Shown in pieces: positions 8,037 to 16,519 of a stretch of DNA of 35,119 nucleotides. The notes below the pieces were generated by a model. The model was given only the letters and a program-made list of their open reading frames with translations, did not search any database and was not told the DNA's origin. The stretch covers positions 1 to 35,119 of the forward strand of contig QHUD01000101.1 of the NCBI GenBank assembly GCA_003221085.1, in the 5' to 3' direction. The stretch comes from Gemmatimonadota bacterium. GTDB taxonomy: Bacteria; Gemmatimonadota; Gemmatimonadetes; Gemmatimonadales; GWC2-71-9. Both the position numbers and the translations under genes were made by a program. Each line of letters starts with the position of its first letter. Positions within the stretch are counted from its first letter, which is position 1.

Positions 8037-9482
8037 ATGGTCGACACGTCCGCTGTGAAACGCCCGCGCGAGCCTGCGGCGATCCGGCTCGGTCTCGCGA
8101 TCTCCGACTGGACCGAGCGCTGGTTCCCGGATGCGTTCGTCTTCGCCCTCGTGGGGATCGTGGTTGTGTTCGTCACCGGCCTGCTGCTCGGGCGGGGCCC
8201 CGCGCAGATGACGCGCGACTTCGGCGGCGGCTTCTGGTCGCGCATTCCCTTCACGATGCAGATGGCGCTCATCGTCATCTTTGGCTACGTCGTGGCGTCC
8301 TCACCGCCCGTCTATCGTCTCGTGCAGTGGCTCGCCACAATCCCGAAGACACCGCGGACCGCGGTCGCGTGGATCGCCCTGTTTGCAACCGTCTCGTCGC
8401 TCCTGTCGTGGGGGTTCAGCCTCGTGTTCAGCGGGCTCCTGGTCCGCGAGGTGGTGCGGCGCGTCCCGCAAACCGACTACCGCGCCGCAGGGGCCGCCGG
8501 CTACCTCGGTCTCGGCAGCGTGTGGGCGCTTGGCCTCTCGTCGTCCGCAGCGCTGCTCATGGCCACCAAGGGATCGATCCCCGCTTCGCTGCTGCCGATC
8601 TCGGGCGTGCTGCCGCTTTCGCGGACGATTTTCCTCTGGCAGAGCATCGTCACGGCGATCGTCCTCATAGCGGTCTCCGTCCTCGTTGCCTATTTGACGG
8701 CGCCGGACGGGCAGAGGGCGCGCACCGCGGAGAGCTACGGTATGCGCCCCGAGCCCCTGGAGATCCGCACCCCCGCGCGGCAGCACCCCGGCGAATGGCT
8801 GGAACACAGCCCCCTGCTGACGATTCTCATCGTGATCGTGGGGGTCGCCTACCTAGTGCAGCTGTTCGCCTCGAAGGGCGGCGGGATCGCGGCGGGGATC
8901 GCGCAGGCGCTCGACCTGAACACCTACAACTTCATCTTCATGCTCGCCGGCCTGCTGCTGCACTGGCGGCCGCGGCGGTTCCTCGAGGCCGTCACGCGAT
9001 CCGTCCCCGCGACCGCGGGCGTGCTCATCCAGTTCCCGTTCTATGCGGGGATCTTCGGCATGATCACCGGCACCGCGAGCGACCCGTCGCCGATCTCACA
9101 GTGGCTCGCCGGGCTGTTCGTCCGCGTCGCGGACGCCAACGGGTATCCGATCCTGGTGTCGATCTACTCGGCCGTGCTCGGCCTGTTCGTGCCCTCAGGC
9201 GGGAGCAAGTGGGTGATCGAAGCGCCATATCTGCTACAGGCCGCGAACACCCTGAACGTGAACCTCGGCTGGGTGGTGCAGATTTACAACGCCGCGGAGG
9301 CCCTGCCGAACCTCATCAACCCGTTCTGGATGCTGCCGCTCCTCGGGCTCCTGGGCGTGCGCGCACGCGACCTCGTCGGCTACGCGGCCGTGCAGCTCCT
9401 CGTGCACCTGCCGGTGGTGTTGTTTCTGATGTGGCTCTTCGCGCGCACGCTGCCATACGTCGCCCCGGCGGTGCCGCCGTGA
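8037..9482 (+). CDS. atoE: Short-chain fatty acid transporter, AtoE family
   Basis: A polytopic inner membrane protein of 481 aa with about ten to twelve hydrophobic helices. Features resembling AtoE/SCFA transporters include WTERWFPDAFVFAL near the N-terminus, LLSWGFSLVFSGLLVREV, and the C-terminal LFVPSGGSKWVIEAP, whose PSGGS/W.IE signature is typical of the family. ATG 8037 has GAGGGGAG at good spacing and starts 15 bases after the acyl-CoA synthetase stop, so the two are probably co-transcribed. The likely role is import of short-chain acids for activation by the upstream enzyme. Confidence 0.88.
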   Translation: MVDTSAVKRPREPAAIRLGLAISDWTERWFPDAFVFALVGIVVVFVTGLLLGRGPAQMTRDFGGGFWSRIPFTMQMALIVIFGYVVASSPPVYRLVQWLATIPKTPRTAVAWIALFATVSSLLSWGFSLVFSGLLVREVVRRVPQTDYRAAGAAGYLGLGSVWALGLSSSAALLMATKGSIPASLLPISGVLPLSRTIFLWQSIVTAIVLIAVSVLVAYLTAPDGQRARTAESYGMRPEPLEIRTPARQHPGEWLEHSPLLTILIVIVGVAYLVQLFASKGGGIAAGIAQALDLNTYNFIFMLAGLLLHWRPRRFLEAVTRSVPATAGVLIQFPFYAGIFGMITGTASDPSPISQWLAGLFVRVADANGYPILVSIYSAVLGLFVPSGGSKWVIEAPYLLQAANTLNVNLGWVVQIYNAAEALPNLINPFWMLPLLGLLGVRARDLVGYAAVQLLVHLPVVLFLMWLFARTLPYVAPAVPP

Positions 9483-9553
9483 CGCCTTGCGGCGACGGAG
9501 CCACGAAGCGACTTTGTCCCGCCACCAGCGGCCGCACATACGGAGGCAGGTCC

Positions 9554-10966
9554 ATGACCAAGCGGAAGACAATCAATCGACGCGACTTCGTGACCACCAC
9601 GACCGGGGTCGCCCTGGGCGCCGCGCTCGGCCCGACTATCCGGATCAGGCGCCCCGAGAAGACCCTCAAGATCCTCCAGTGGAGTCATTTCGTCCCGTCC
9701 TACGACGTCTGGTTCGACAAGTACGCCAAGGAGTGGGGCACGGCCAAAGGGGTCGAAGTCACCGTCGACCACATCTCCCTCGCCGACCTGGGCACTCGGG
9801 CGAATGCCGAAGTCGCCGCCCAGCAAGGGCACGATCTGTTCCAGTTCCTGTCGCCGCCGGGCGCCTTCGAGCCACAGGTACTCGACATGGCCGACGTGGT
9901 CAAGGAAGCCGAACGACAAAACGGGCCCTTGCTCGACCTGTGCAAGCGCAGCACCTACAACCCGGTAACGCACAAATGGTTTGGCTTCACCGATAACTAC
10001 GTCCCGGACCCCGGCGATTACCTGAAGAGCATTTGGACCGAAATCGGGATGCCGGAGGGCCCGGTCACGTGGGAGGACCTGGTCAAAGCCGCCCCGCTGA
10101 TCAAGGCCAAGCATCCCGAGATCCAGATCCCGATCGGGATCGGCATGTCGCAGGAGCTCGACTCCAACATGGCCGCCCGCGCCATGTTGTGGTCGTACGA
10201 TGGGTCCATCCAGGACGCGAACGAGAACGTGGTCCTCAAGTCGGATCACAATCTCGAGGCACTGGAGTTCGGCGTGCGCCTCTTCAAGGCAGGGATGAAC
10301 CTGTCGGTCATGAGCTGGAACGCGGCGTCCAACAACCAGGCCCTCAATTCCCGTCAGACGGGCTACATCCTGAACTCCATCTCCGCTTACCGCACGGCGC
10401 AGGACAACAAGCTCCCGGTGGCTGACGATACCTTCTTCGTGCCGGCGCTCAAGGGGCCGCGCGGCACCGGGTGGGCGAGCGAGCACGTGATGGGCATCTA
10501 CGTGATCTGGAAGTTCGCGCAGAGCCCGGACCTGGCGAAGCAGTTCCTCCTCGACTTGCTCGGGCACTACCGCGACGCGGTCCTGGGAAGCAAGCTGTAC
10601 AACTTCCCCTCGTACACCGGGTCGGTCGCTGACCCGGGCATCCCAGTCGCACAGAAGGTCGCCTCGGGCAACAAGTGGCTCGAGCAGGTCACGGCGAACG
10701 ATCCGTTCGGCTCGACCCCGCCCTCGAAGCTCAAGCCGATCAGCACCGCCCTGCAGTGGGCGACCAACATCGGACACCCGGGACCCGCCAATCCAGCGGA
10801 GAGCGAGATCTTCGACACCTTCGTCCTGCCGACCATGTTCGCCAACGCGGCGACGGGACGGATGAGCGCGAAGCAGGCCCTGGACGAGGCACACCAGCAA
10901 GCCAAGAAGATTTTCGAGAAGTGGCGGGCCAAGGGCCTCGTGGCGGGGGGCTCGGGCGATCGCTGA
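9554..10966 (+). CDS. Extracellular solute-binding protein, family 1 (Tat-type signal)
   Basis: A 470-aa periplasmic binding protein. The N-terminus has a twin-arginine-type signal, NRRDFVTTTTGVALGAALG, suggesting folded export. The mature chain begins with KTLKILQWSHFVPSYD and has the usual CUT1 features: the substrate-lid region LFQFLSPPGAF, VTWEDLVKAAPLIKAK, AFELGV-like helices and a C-terminal AKKIFEKW. ATG 9554 is preceded by GGAGG. It is the only family 1 binding protein in the window and most likely feeds the ABC permeases at 3096-4843, although the porin and fatty acid genes lie between. The substrate is not evident. It ends two bases before the convergent JAMM gene. Confidence 0.88.
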   Translation: MTKRKTINRRDFVTTTTGVALGAALGPTIRIRRPEKTLKILQWSHFVPSYDVWFDKYAKEWGTAKGVEVTVDHISLADLGTRANAEVAAQQGHDLFQFLSPPGAFEPQVLDMADVVKEAERQNGPLLDLCKRSTYNPVTHKWFGFTDNYVPDPGDYLKSIWTEIGMPEGPVTWEDLVKAAPLIKAKHPEIQIPIGIGMSQELDSNMAARAMLWSYDGSIQDANENVVLKSDHNLEALEFGVRLFKAGMNLSVMSWNAASNNQALNSRQTGYILNSISAYRTAQDNKLPVADDTFFVPALKGPRGTGWASEHVMGIYVIWKFAQSPDLAKQFLLDLLGHYRDAVLGSKLYNFPSYTGSVADPGIPVAQKVASGNKWLEQVTANDPFGSTPPSKLKPISTALQWATNIGHPGPANPAESEIFDTFVLPTMFANAATGRMSAKQALDEAHQQAKKIFEKWRAKGLVAGGSGDR

Positions 10967-10968
10967 GC

Positions 10969-11502
10969 CTAGCGGACCTGGACGGCGGCGGGGTGGCGCA
11001 CGCTGCCGTCCACGGCCTTCGTGGCCACGTCGAGCGAATCCAGGTCCCACATCACCACCGTGACCAGGTCGGGCGCGGCGGCGAACGTTTTGAGGTCCAG
11101 CGCGGATAGGCCGCGCTCCTTGAGCGCGTGGCCCGCCGCATCGGCGCGGTAGGGGTGGGTGTGGAACGAGCCCACCAGCCCCTCCACCCCCTCGCAATCG
11201 CCCGCAACGGCGAATTGCAGCTGCTTCAAATGCCTGGCGTCCACGAGCTGGCGCACGAACAGCGTGTCACCCGCCACGTCCCCCACGAGGCAGCCGAGGT
11301 ACTCCCGTTGCGTCGGCTTTCCGGTGCCAAGCAGCTGGGTCAGGGTGTTCTGGTCGGCCAGCTCGTCCCAATGGCGGTTGTTTTCGACCCAGAGGGCGCT
11401 CATGAGGCCGCGGGTCTGGGCGGGGAGGACGACGACGGAGAACTTGGGGGAGCTGCTCCCAAGCATCGCACCCACCACCCCCAGCGTCACCAGCAGTCTC
11501 AT
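10969..11502 (-). CDS. Secreted JAMM-motif (JAB/MPN-like) metallopeptidase candidate
   Basis: A 177-aa protein with a short N-terminal hydrophobic signal (MRLLVTLGVVGAMLGSSS). The mature part fits a JAB/MPN fold: a candidate catalytic Glu in REYLGCLVGD, then SFHTHP as the H-x-H-P zinc ligands, then LSALD, matching the S-x-x-D ligand motif. The gap between HTHP and SxxD is longer than in canonical JAMM proteases. JAMM enzymes cleave isopeptide or peptide bonds with zinc and are usually cytoplasmic, so an exported one is unusual. Its ATG overlaps the stop of the upstream PEBP-like gene by 4 bases, so the two form an operon. The substrate is unknown. Confidence 0.65.
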   Translation of the reverse strand: MRLLVTLGVVGAMLGSSSPKFSVVVLPAQTRGLMSALWVENNRHWDELADQNTLTQLLGTGKPTQREYLGCLVGDVAGDTLFVRQLVDARHLKQLQFAVAGDCEGVEGLVGSFHTHPYRADAAGHALKERGLSALDLKTFAAAPDLVTVVMWDLDSLDVATKAVDGSVRHPAAVQVR

Positions 11503-11972
11503 CGTTTCGATCTCGCGTACGTCCCCATGAGCTGTGCCGTGGCGAGCACGTGGCCTTCCATGGCGGCTTCCACGTCTTTTTTTTGCGCACCCGCCTTGAG
11601 CTTCAGCGGCGCGTCAAGCGCGTACAGCTTGAAGAAGTAGCGGTGCGCGGGTCCTGGCGGCGGGCAGGGGCCGCCGTAGCCCGGGCGACGGAAGTCATTC
11701 CGCCCCTGGCGTGCCCCAGGCAGGTCTAGCGATTCCACCTTTGCGACGTTCTCCGGAAGGTCGGAGACGGTAGCCGGCAGACTGTAGAGCACCCAGTGAA
11801 CCCAAGTCCCGGCCGGCGCGTCCGGGTCATCGGCGATGAGGGCGAAGCTCTTCGTCCCCGGCGGCGCGCCGCTCCAGGCGAGCGGCGGGGACACGTCTGC
11901 TCCGTCGCACGTGTGTTTGGTGGGGATCGCGGCCCCGTCCTGGAAGGCCGTGCTGGTGAGTGAGAACGCCAT
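11499..11972 (-). CDS. YbhB/YbcL-family PEBP-like protein
   Basis: A 157-aa phosphatidylethanolamine-binding-protein fold, as in E. coli YbhB/YbcL. Family motifs are PPLAWSGAPPGTKSFALIADDPDAP (positions about 28-52), WVHWVLYSLP, GRNDFRRPGYGGPCPPPGPAHRYFF and the C-terminal ALDAPLKL. These proteins bind an anionic ligand in a small pocket; the physiological role in bacteria is unclear. I chose ATG 11972 (MAFSLTSTAF), which has GAGAGGC upstream and matches the usual length. The frame is open to 12047, where the extra 25 residues are not a convincing signal. It is the first gene of a two-gene operon with the JAMM protein. Confidence 0.88.
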   Translation of the reverse strand: MAFSLTSTAFQDGAAIPTKHTCDGADVSPPLAWSGAPPGTKSFALIADDPDAPAGTWVHWVLYSLPATVSDLPENVAKVESLDLPGARQGRNDFRRPGYGGPCPPPGPAHRYFFKLYALDAPLKLKAGAQKKDVEAAMEGHVLATAQLMGTYARSKR

Positions 11973-12141
11973 AATCGCCTCTCGCGCGTCGGTGACCGGA
12001 AAAGTGGTAGCCAGGATCAGGAAGTAATACGCGGCCGGGCTGCCCATGGTCCAATTTTAACGGCGTGGTGGGGAGGGTGTCAGAGAACGGTCAACGCACC
12101 TTGAAACTCCCCGACATCCAGTGCATCTCTCCCGAGCATCC
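11973..12141. promoter_or_regulatory. Divergent intergenic region
   Basis: These 169 bases separate the minus-strand PEBP-like gene from the plus-strand kinase and must hold promoters for both directions. The only AT-rich patch is at 12053-12060. It reads TAAAAT on the minus strand and could be a -10 box for the PEBP operon, but I see no matching -35 at normal spacing. TTGAAA near 12100 could be a -35 for the kinase gene, without a good -10. No operator-like repeat was seen. Confidence 0.3.
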
Positions 12142-13821
12142 ATGAGGACCTCCTCCCGTCCACCGCGTCCGCGCGCCCTGTTTGTCGCCGCGCTGCTGCT
12201 GCTCACGCTCGCGCTGGCAGGCGCGATTTCCTGGCAGGCGTATCGCAACTTCCTCGGTCACAAGGCGACCGCCGAGCGCGTGTTGCGTGACTACGCGCGG
12301 CTCGCGGCCGCCCGCTTCGCCAACCGCACCGAGATGGCCTTGTACTACCACGCTTTCTGGCCGGCGCTGGACGCGCTCTCGCGGGCAAAGGCCGGTCAAC
12401 CGGAGACCGAGCTCCCGAGCCCGAGCCAACTGCCGGTGAGCAACGAGCCCCACGCAGCCGAGTTTCGCAAGCTCGCCCGCTACACGTTCCGGTACGACCT
12501 GCTGGGCGGGCGGCTGGAAACGGCGGGTGGGACTCCGTCGCCTGCCGTGCGACGGTGGCTGCGGGATACGCTACCCGTTCACAGCCGCACGGTCTACGAT
12601 CCGAAGGAGCGCCTCGGCGCGATCGTGCGCACGGTGGACGGCGTGTCGCGCGCGATCGTCTACACCATGGTGAGCGACAAGTCCGGGGCCCCGCGTACGC
12701 TGGTCGGCGTCGAGGAAGACCCCCGTGGCTTCGAGCCGCTGTACACGGCGGACGAGGACAAGTTTCCGTTGTTGCCACGCCCCTTGACAGGGGGCGTGAG
12801 CTACGATTCGCTGGGCTCGGCGATCGTTACCGGGGCGGATGGCGTAGAGCTGTACCGTTCTCCCGTACAATACGCGCCGTTGTTCGCCGCCCGGGACTCG
12901 TTTCAGGAACCAATGATGGGCAGGTTGCAGGTTCAGGTCGCGCTGCGACCCGATATGGCGCCAAACCTCGTGATCGGCGGCATGCCCCGATCGAACCTGC
13001 CGATGCTGCTCTCGTTGTTCGCGCTGACGGCGGGCTTCGTCGTCGCCGCACTGCTGCAGCTGCGACGCGAGTATGACCTGTCGCGACTGCGCGCCGACTT
13101 CGTCTCGGGCGTGTCCCACGAGCTACGCACCCCGCTCGCGCAAATCCGCATGTTCTCGGAGACCTTGTTGCTGGGCCGTGTCCGCTCCGACGAGGAGCGC
13201 GACCGCTCGCTCGAGATCATCGACCAGGAAGCGCGCCGGCTCACCCACCTCGTGGAAAATCTGCTGCACTTCTCGCGCTCGGAGCGGCGGCTCACCCGAC
13301 TCTCCCCGTCCCCGGCGCCGCTCGCACCACTCGTGAGCGAAGCGGCCGAAGGGTTTGCGCCGCTCGCCGCCGCGCGCGGGGTCGCCTTGCGCACCGACCT
13401 CGCCGATGGCGTGGTGGCACCGGTCGACGCCGACGCCCTGCGTCAGATGCTCCTCAACCTGCTCGACAACGCGGTGAAGTACGGGCCCGCCGGCCAAACC
13501 GTCACGCTCGGTCTCAGCGTGGGCGACGGCCGGGCGCGCATCTGTGTGGACGACCAGGGACCAGGCATTCCGGCGGCCGACCGCGAGCGCATCTGGGATC
13601 AGTTCTGGCGGCTCGAGCGCGACCGTGGCTCGGCCGTCGCGGGCACGGGCATCGGCCTGTCCGTCGTCCGCGAGCTGGTGGCGCTGCACGGCGGTCGCGC
13701 ATGGGCCGAAGACGCGCCCGGCTCCGGTGGCCGCTTCGTGATCGAGCTACCGCTCGAGCCCCCGCCCCACCCCGCGCGGCGGGCCGGGTCGCTGCAGACC
13801 GATGCAGGAGCGACCGCATGA
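12142..13821 (+). CDS. Membrane sensor histidine kinase
   Basis: A 559-aa kinase. An N-terminal helix (RALFVAALLLLTLALAGAIS, 11-30) and a second one near 290-312 (LPMLLSLFALTAGFVVAALL) bracket a periplasmic sensor domain of about 260 residues that I do not recognise. The cytoplasmic part has HisKA with H326 (SHELRTP), the N box LLNLLDNAVKYGP, D box DDQGPGIP and G2 box GTGIGLSVV. There is no HAMP domain between the second helix and HisKA. The start could be ATG 12142 or GTG 12121, and neither has a clear ribosome-binding site. The stop overlaps the ATG of the response regulator by 4 bases, so that is its partner. The signal is unknown. Confidence 0.9.
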   Translation: MRTSSRPPRPRALFVAALLLLTLALAGAISWQAYRNFLGHKATAERVLRDYARLAAARFANRTEMALYYHAFWPALDALSRAKAGQPETELPSPSQLPVSNEPHAAEFRKLARYTFRYDLLGGRLETAGGTPSPAVRRWLRDTLPVHSRTVYDPKERLGAIVRTVDGVSRAIVYTMVSDKSGAPRTLVGVEEDPRGFEPLYTADEDKFPLLPRPLTGGVSYDSLGSAIVTGADGVELYRSPVQYAPLFAARDSFQEPMMGRLQVQVALRPDMAPNLVIGGMPRSNLPMLLSLFALTAGFVVAALLQLRREYDLSRLRADFVSGVSHELRTPLAQIRMFSETLLLGRVRSDEERDRSLEIIDQEARRLTHLVENLLHFSRSERRLTRLSPSPAPLAPLVSEAAEGFAPLAAARGVALRTDLADGVVAPVDADALRQMLLNLLDNAVKYGPAGQTVTLGLSVGDGRARICVDDQGPGIPAADRERIWDQFWRLERDRGSAVAGTGIGLSVVRELVALHGGRAWAEDAPGSGGRFVIELPLEPPPHPARRAGSLQTDAGATA

Positions 13822-14501
13822 CGCGAATCCTCGTGGTCGAGGACAATGCCGATCTCGCCTACGGCCTGCGCAACAACCTCGAGATCGAGGGCTACGACGT
13901 CGTCGTGGTCGAGGACGGGACCCAGGGGCTGGCCCGTGCCCGGGACGCCGGGCCCGACCTGATCATTCTCGATTTGATGCTGCCGGGTCTGGACGGCTAC
14001 CGGGTCCTCCGCGCGCTGCGCGACGAGGGGCGGCGGATGCCGATCCTCATCCTCACCGCGCGCGGCGAGGAGGCCGACAAGGTTCGCGGGCTGCGTCTGG
14101 GGGCGGACGACTACGTGACGAAGCCGTTCGGCGTGCTCGAGCTCCTGGCGCGCGTCGAGGCGCTGTTGCGGCGGACGGCTCCGCCAGGAGACGGCGCCGG
14201 AGAGCCCGAGCAGTTCGGCGCCGTGGAAGTCATCCCCGCCTCCCGCACCGTGCTGCGGAGCGGCCGGCCGGTGGCGCTGACGCCGAAGGAGTTCGACCTG
14301 CTGCTCGCGCTGCTGCGACGCGGCGGAGCCGTGGTGAGCCGCATGGAGCTGCTCACGGAGGTGTGGGGGTACAGCGCCGCCGTGCTCAGCCGCACCGTGG
14401 ACACCCATGTGGCCGAGCTGCGCCGCAAGCTCGAGAGCGATCCCGCGGCGCCGCAGCACATTCTCACCGTCCGCAAGGCCGGCTACCGACTCGAGAAGTA
14501 G
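13818..14501 (+). CDS. OmpR/PhoB-family response regulator
   Basis: A 227-aa two-domain regulator. The receiver domain has the acidic pair E8/D9, phosphoacceptor D52 (LIILDLMLPGLDG), T80 and K102 (YVTKPF). The C-terminal winged helix shows VALTPKEFDLLLALLRRGG and the recognition region SRTVDTHVAELRRKLE, ending HILTVRKAGYRLEK, the usual OmpR-type wing. It is translationally coupled to the preceding kinase through an ATGA overlap. Targets are not evident; the divergent PEBP/JAMM operon is adjacent to the kinase and could be one. It ends seven bases from the convergent beta-propeller gene. Confidence 0.93.
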   Translation: MTRILVVEDNADLAYGLRNNLEIEGYDVVVVEDGTQGLARARDAGPDLIILDLMLPGLDGYRVLRALRDEGRRMPILILTARGEEADKVRGLRLGADDYVTKPFGVLELLARVEALLRRTAPPGDGAGEPEQFGAVEVIPASRTVLRSGRPVALTPKEFDLLLALLRRGGAVVSRMELLTEVWGYSAAVLSRTVDTHVAELRRKLESDPAAPQHILTVRKAGYRLEK

Positions 14502-14508
14502 CGCCGCC

Positions 14509-15534
14509 CTAGCGCCCCACCACCAGAATCACAAACGTCCCCGGAACGACGACGGGCCGTGGGCGCGGCTGCTCCGGCGTCGGCGCCGGCGCGGGACCGA
14601 AGTCTGCCGTCGCGAGGAACACCGCGTGGGTCCGCGGATCGAGCGCCAGGGTGCGCGCGCCGCGCTGCGTTGGGACGGTGTCGACGACGGCAAAACTATC
14701 GGGACTCACCTCCCGGACGACCGTGAGCGTGCCCTCGCCGTTCGAGCTGAACGCGAGCCCGGTCCCGGGATCGAACGCCGTGCCGTCCACGGCGCCGCCG
14801 ATCGGGAGCTTCGCGACGACGCGCCCACTCCCGGGATCGACCACGACCATCAGGCGGTTCGAGCAGCCGACGAACAATCGCGCGTGCGCCGCGTCGAGCG
14901 AGAGGCCGGTGGGCTCTTCGCACGGCGCGAGCGGCCAGCGAGCCGCGACGGCGAGGCGGCGGGCATCGAGCACCACCAGCTCGGCGGTGTTCTCGATGTT
15001 CACGAAGATCCGGCCGTCGCCCGGCGCGACCGCGAACTCGGGCTTGCCGCCAAGGGCGACCGTGCCGGCCACGGCACCGGCCATCAGGTCGATCGCGGTG
15101 GCGTTCTGCCCAGCCCCGTTGAACGTGAATACGCGATGCGTCGCCGGCTCGTAGACGATGGCGTCCGGATTGCCTCCGGTGGTGCGCACGCGCCCGAGGG
15201 CCTGGAGTGACTGCACGTCGAATATCGTGACCGAGCCGTCGCGTCCGTTGCTGGTCGCTCCGCGTCCCACATCGGGTGCCAACGCCACGCCGTGGACTCC
15301 CGGCGTGTTGGGGATCTCACCCCGCCGAACGCCCGAGTCGGCGTCGATCACGACGACGTGGGTGCCGCGCGAGACGTACAGCCGGCGGGAGCCGGGGTCG
15401 AGCAGCAGATAGTCCCAGCCGCCGTCCCCGCCGAGCGGATAGCGACGCACGACATGGTAGCCGCTCGATTGGCGGGCCGGCGCGATGGCGGTCGCACAGA
15501 CGGCCACGACGACGATCATGAACCAGCGCAGCAT
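14509..15534 (-). CDS. Secreted YncE/YVTN-type beta-propeller protein
   Basis: A 341-aa protein with signal peptide MLRWFMIVVVAVCATAIAPARQ. The rest is a series of about 40-residue repeats of the YVTN/lactonase-like propeller type: RRLYVSRGTHVVVIDADSG, GSVTIFDVQSL, HRVFTFNGAGQNATAIDL, GRIFVNIENTAELVVLDARR, ARLFVGCSNRLMVVVDPGSG and GLAFSSNGEGTLTVV. Seven blades are plausible. A proline-rich patch (PAPAPTPEQPRPRP) comes near the end. Such proteins are periplasmic binding or scaffold modules; no catalytic site is seen. The start ATG 15534 gives a normal signal, while the frame is open 14 codons further upstream to 15576. Confidence 0.85.
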   Translation of the reverse strand: MLRWFMIVVVAVCATAIAPARQSSGYHVVRRYPLGGDGGWDYLLLDPGSRRLYVSRGTHVVVIDADSGVRRGEIPNTPGVHGVALAPDVGRGATSNGRDGSVTIFDVQSLQALGRVRTTGGNPDAIVYEPATHRVFTFNGAGQNATAIDLMAGAVAGTVALGGKPEFAVAPGDGRIFVNIENTAELVVLDARRLAVAARWPLAPCEEPTGLSLDAAHARLFVGCSNRLMVVVDPGSGRVVAKLPIGGAVDGTAFDPGTGLAFSSNGEGTLTVVREVSPDSFAVVDTVPTQRGARTLALDPRTHAVFLATADFGPAPAPTPEQPRPRPVVVPGTFVILVVGR

Positions 15535-15607
15535 GGGTGAAATCGACGCCGCGCCGGGCGACTTGTAAAGGTGCATTCACGACCGGAACGGTGTAGTGTT
15601 CTCCCCC

Positions 15608-16519
15608 ATGACCGATCTCCGGCCTCCCGCGCGTTACCAAGTCGGCCTGGTCCAGATGGCGATGTCAGCGGACCCCAACGCGAACGTGCGGCGAGCGGTC
15701 GCAAAAGTGGCGGAGGCCGCGGCGGCCGGCGCGCAGCTCGTTTGCCTTCCGGAACTGTTCCGGTCGCAGTACTTCGCGCAGCGGGAGGACCCCGCGCTGT
15801 TCGATCTGGCCGAGCCCATCCCGGGCCCGAGCACGGAGGCACTGGGGAAGGCGGCGAAGCAGGCCGGGGTCGTCGTGATCGCGCCCGTGTTCGAGCGCCG
15901 CGCCGCGGGTCTCTACCACAACAGCGCCGCGACGATCGACGCCGACGGGCGCGTCGTGGGGATCTACCGCAAGATGCACATCCCCGACGATCCGGCTTAT
16001 TACGAGAAGTTCTACTTCACGCCCGGCGACCTGGGCTTTCGGGCGTTCGATACGCGCGTGGGACGGATCGGCACGCTCGTATGCTGGGATCAGTGGTATC
16101 CCGAAGGCGCGCGCCTCACGGCGCTGCAGGGCGCCAACGTGCTCTTTTACCCGACGGCGATCGGCTGGCATCCGAAGGAGAAGGCGACCCAGGGCGCCCA
16201 GCAGCTCGATGCCTGGCGCACGATCCAGCGCAGCCACGCGATCGCTAACGGCTGTTACGTCGCTGCGGTGAACCGGGTCGGCCTCGAGCGCCCCGCCAGC
16301 GGAGAAGGCGATGGGATCGAGTTCTGGGGCTCCTCCTTTCTGTCGGATCCGTTCGGCGCCGTCGTGGCCGAGGCGCCCACGGACCGCGAGGCGATCCTGG
16401 TGGGCGAAATCGACCTTGCGCGCATCGAGGAAGTGCGGCGCGGCTGGCCCTTCCTGCGAGACCGCCGGGTCGACGCCTATGCGGGCATCGGCAGTCGTTT
16501 CCTCGACGACCATCCGTAG
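15608..16519 (+). CDS. aguB: N-carbamoylputrescine amidase
   Basis: A 303-aa nitrilase-superfamily hydrolase that converts N-carbamoylputrescine to putrescine, CO2 and ammonia in the cytoplasm. The catalytic triad is visible as E49 (CLPELF), K122 (YRKMHIPDD) and C159 (LVCWDQWYPE). The YRKMHIPDDP...YEKFYFTPGD and CWDQWYPE segments are characteristic of AguB. The adjacent agmatine deiminase fixes the pathway assignment. I prefer ATG 15608 to GTG 15596; there is no strong ribosome-binding site for either. Its TAG stop overlaps the first base of the aguA GTG. Length is typical. Confidence 0.93.
   Translation: MTDLRPPARYQVGLVQMAMSADPNANVRRAVAKVAEAAAAGAQLVCLPELFRSQYFAQREDPALFDLAEPIPGPSTEALGKAAKQAGVVVIAPVFERRAAGLYHNSAATIDADGRVVGIYRKMHIPDDPAYYEKFYFTPGDLGFRAFDTRVGRIGTLVCWDQWYPEGARLTALQGANVLFYPTAIGWHPKEKATQGAQQLDAWRTIQRSHAIANGCYVAAVNRVGLERPASGEGDGIEFWGSSFLSDPFGAVVAEAPTDREAILVGEIDLARIEEVRRGWPFLRDRRVDAYAGIGSRFLDDHP

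Noticed and set aside
11973..12047. 25-residue N-terminal extension of the PEBP-like protein as a signal peptide
   Set aside because: It lacks a basic start and a clear cleavage site; the downstream ATG has a better ribosome-binding site and the usual family length.
12053..12094. Minus-strand promoter with TTGACC and TAAAAT boxes
   Set aside because: The two boxes are 29 bases apart, too far for a normal sigma-70 promoter, so only the AT-rich box is mentioned as a weak candidate.
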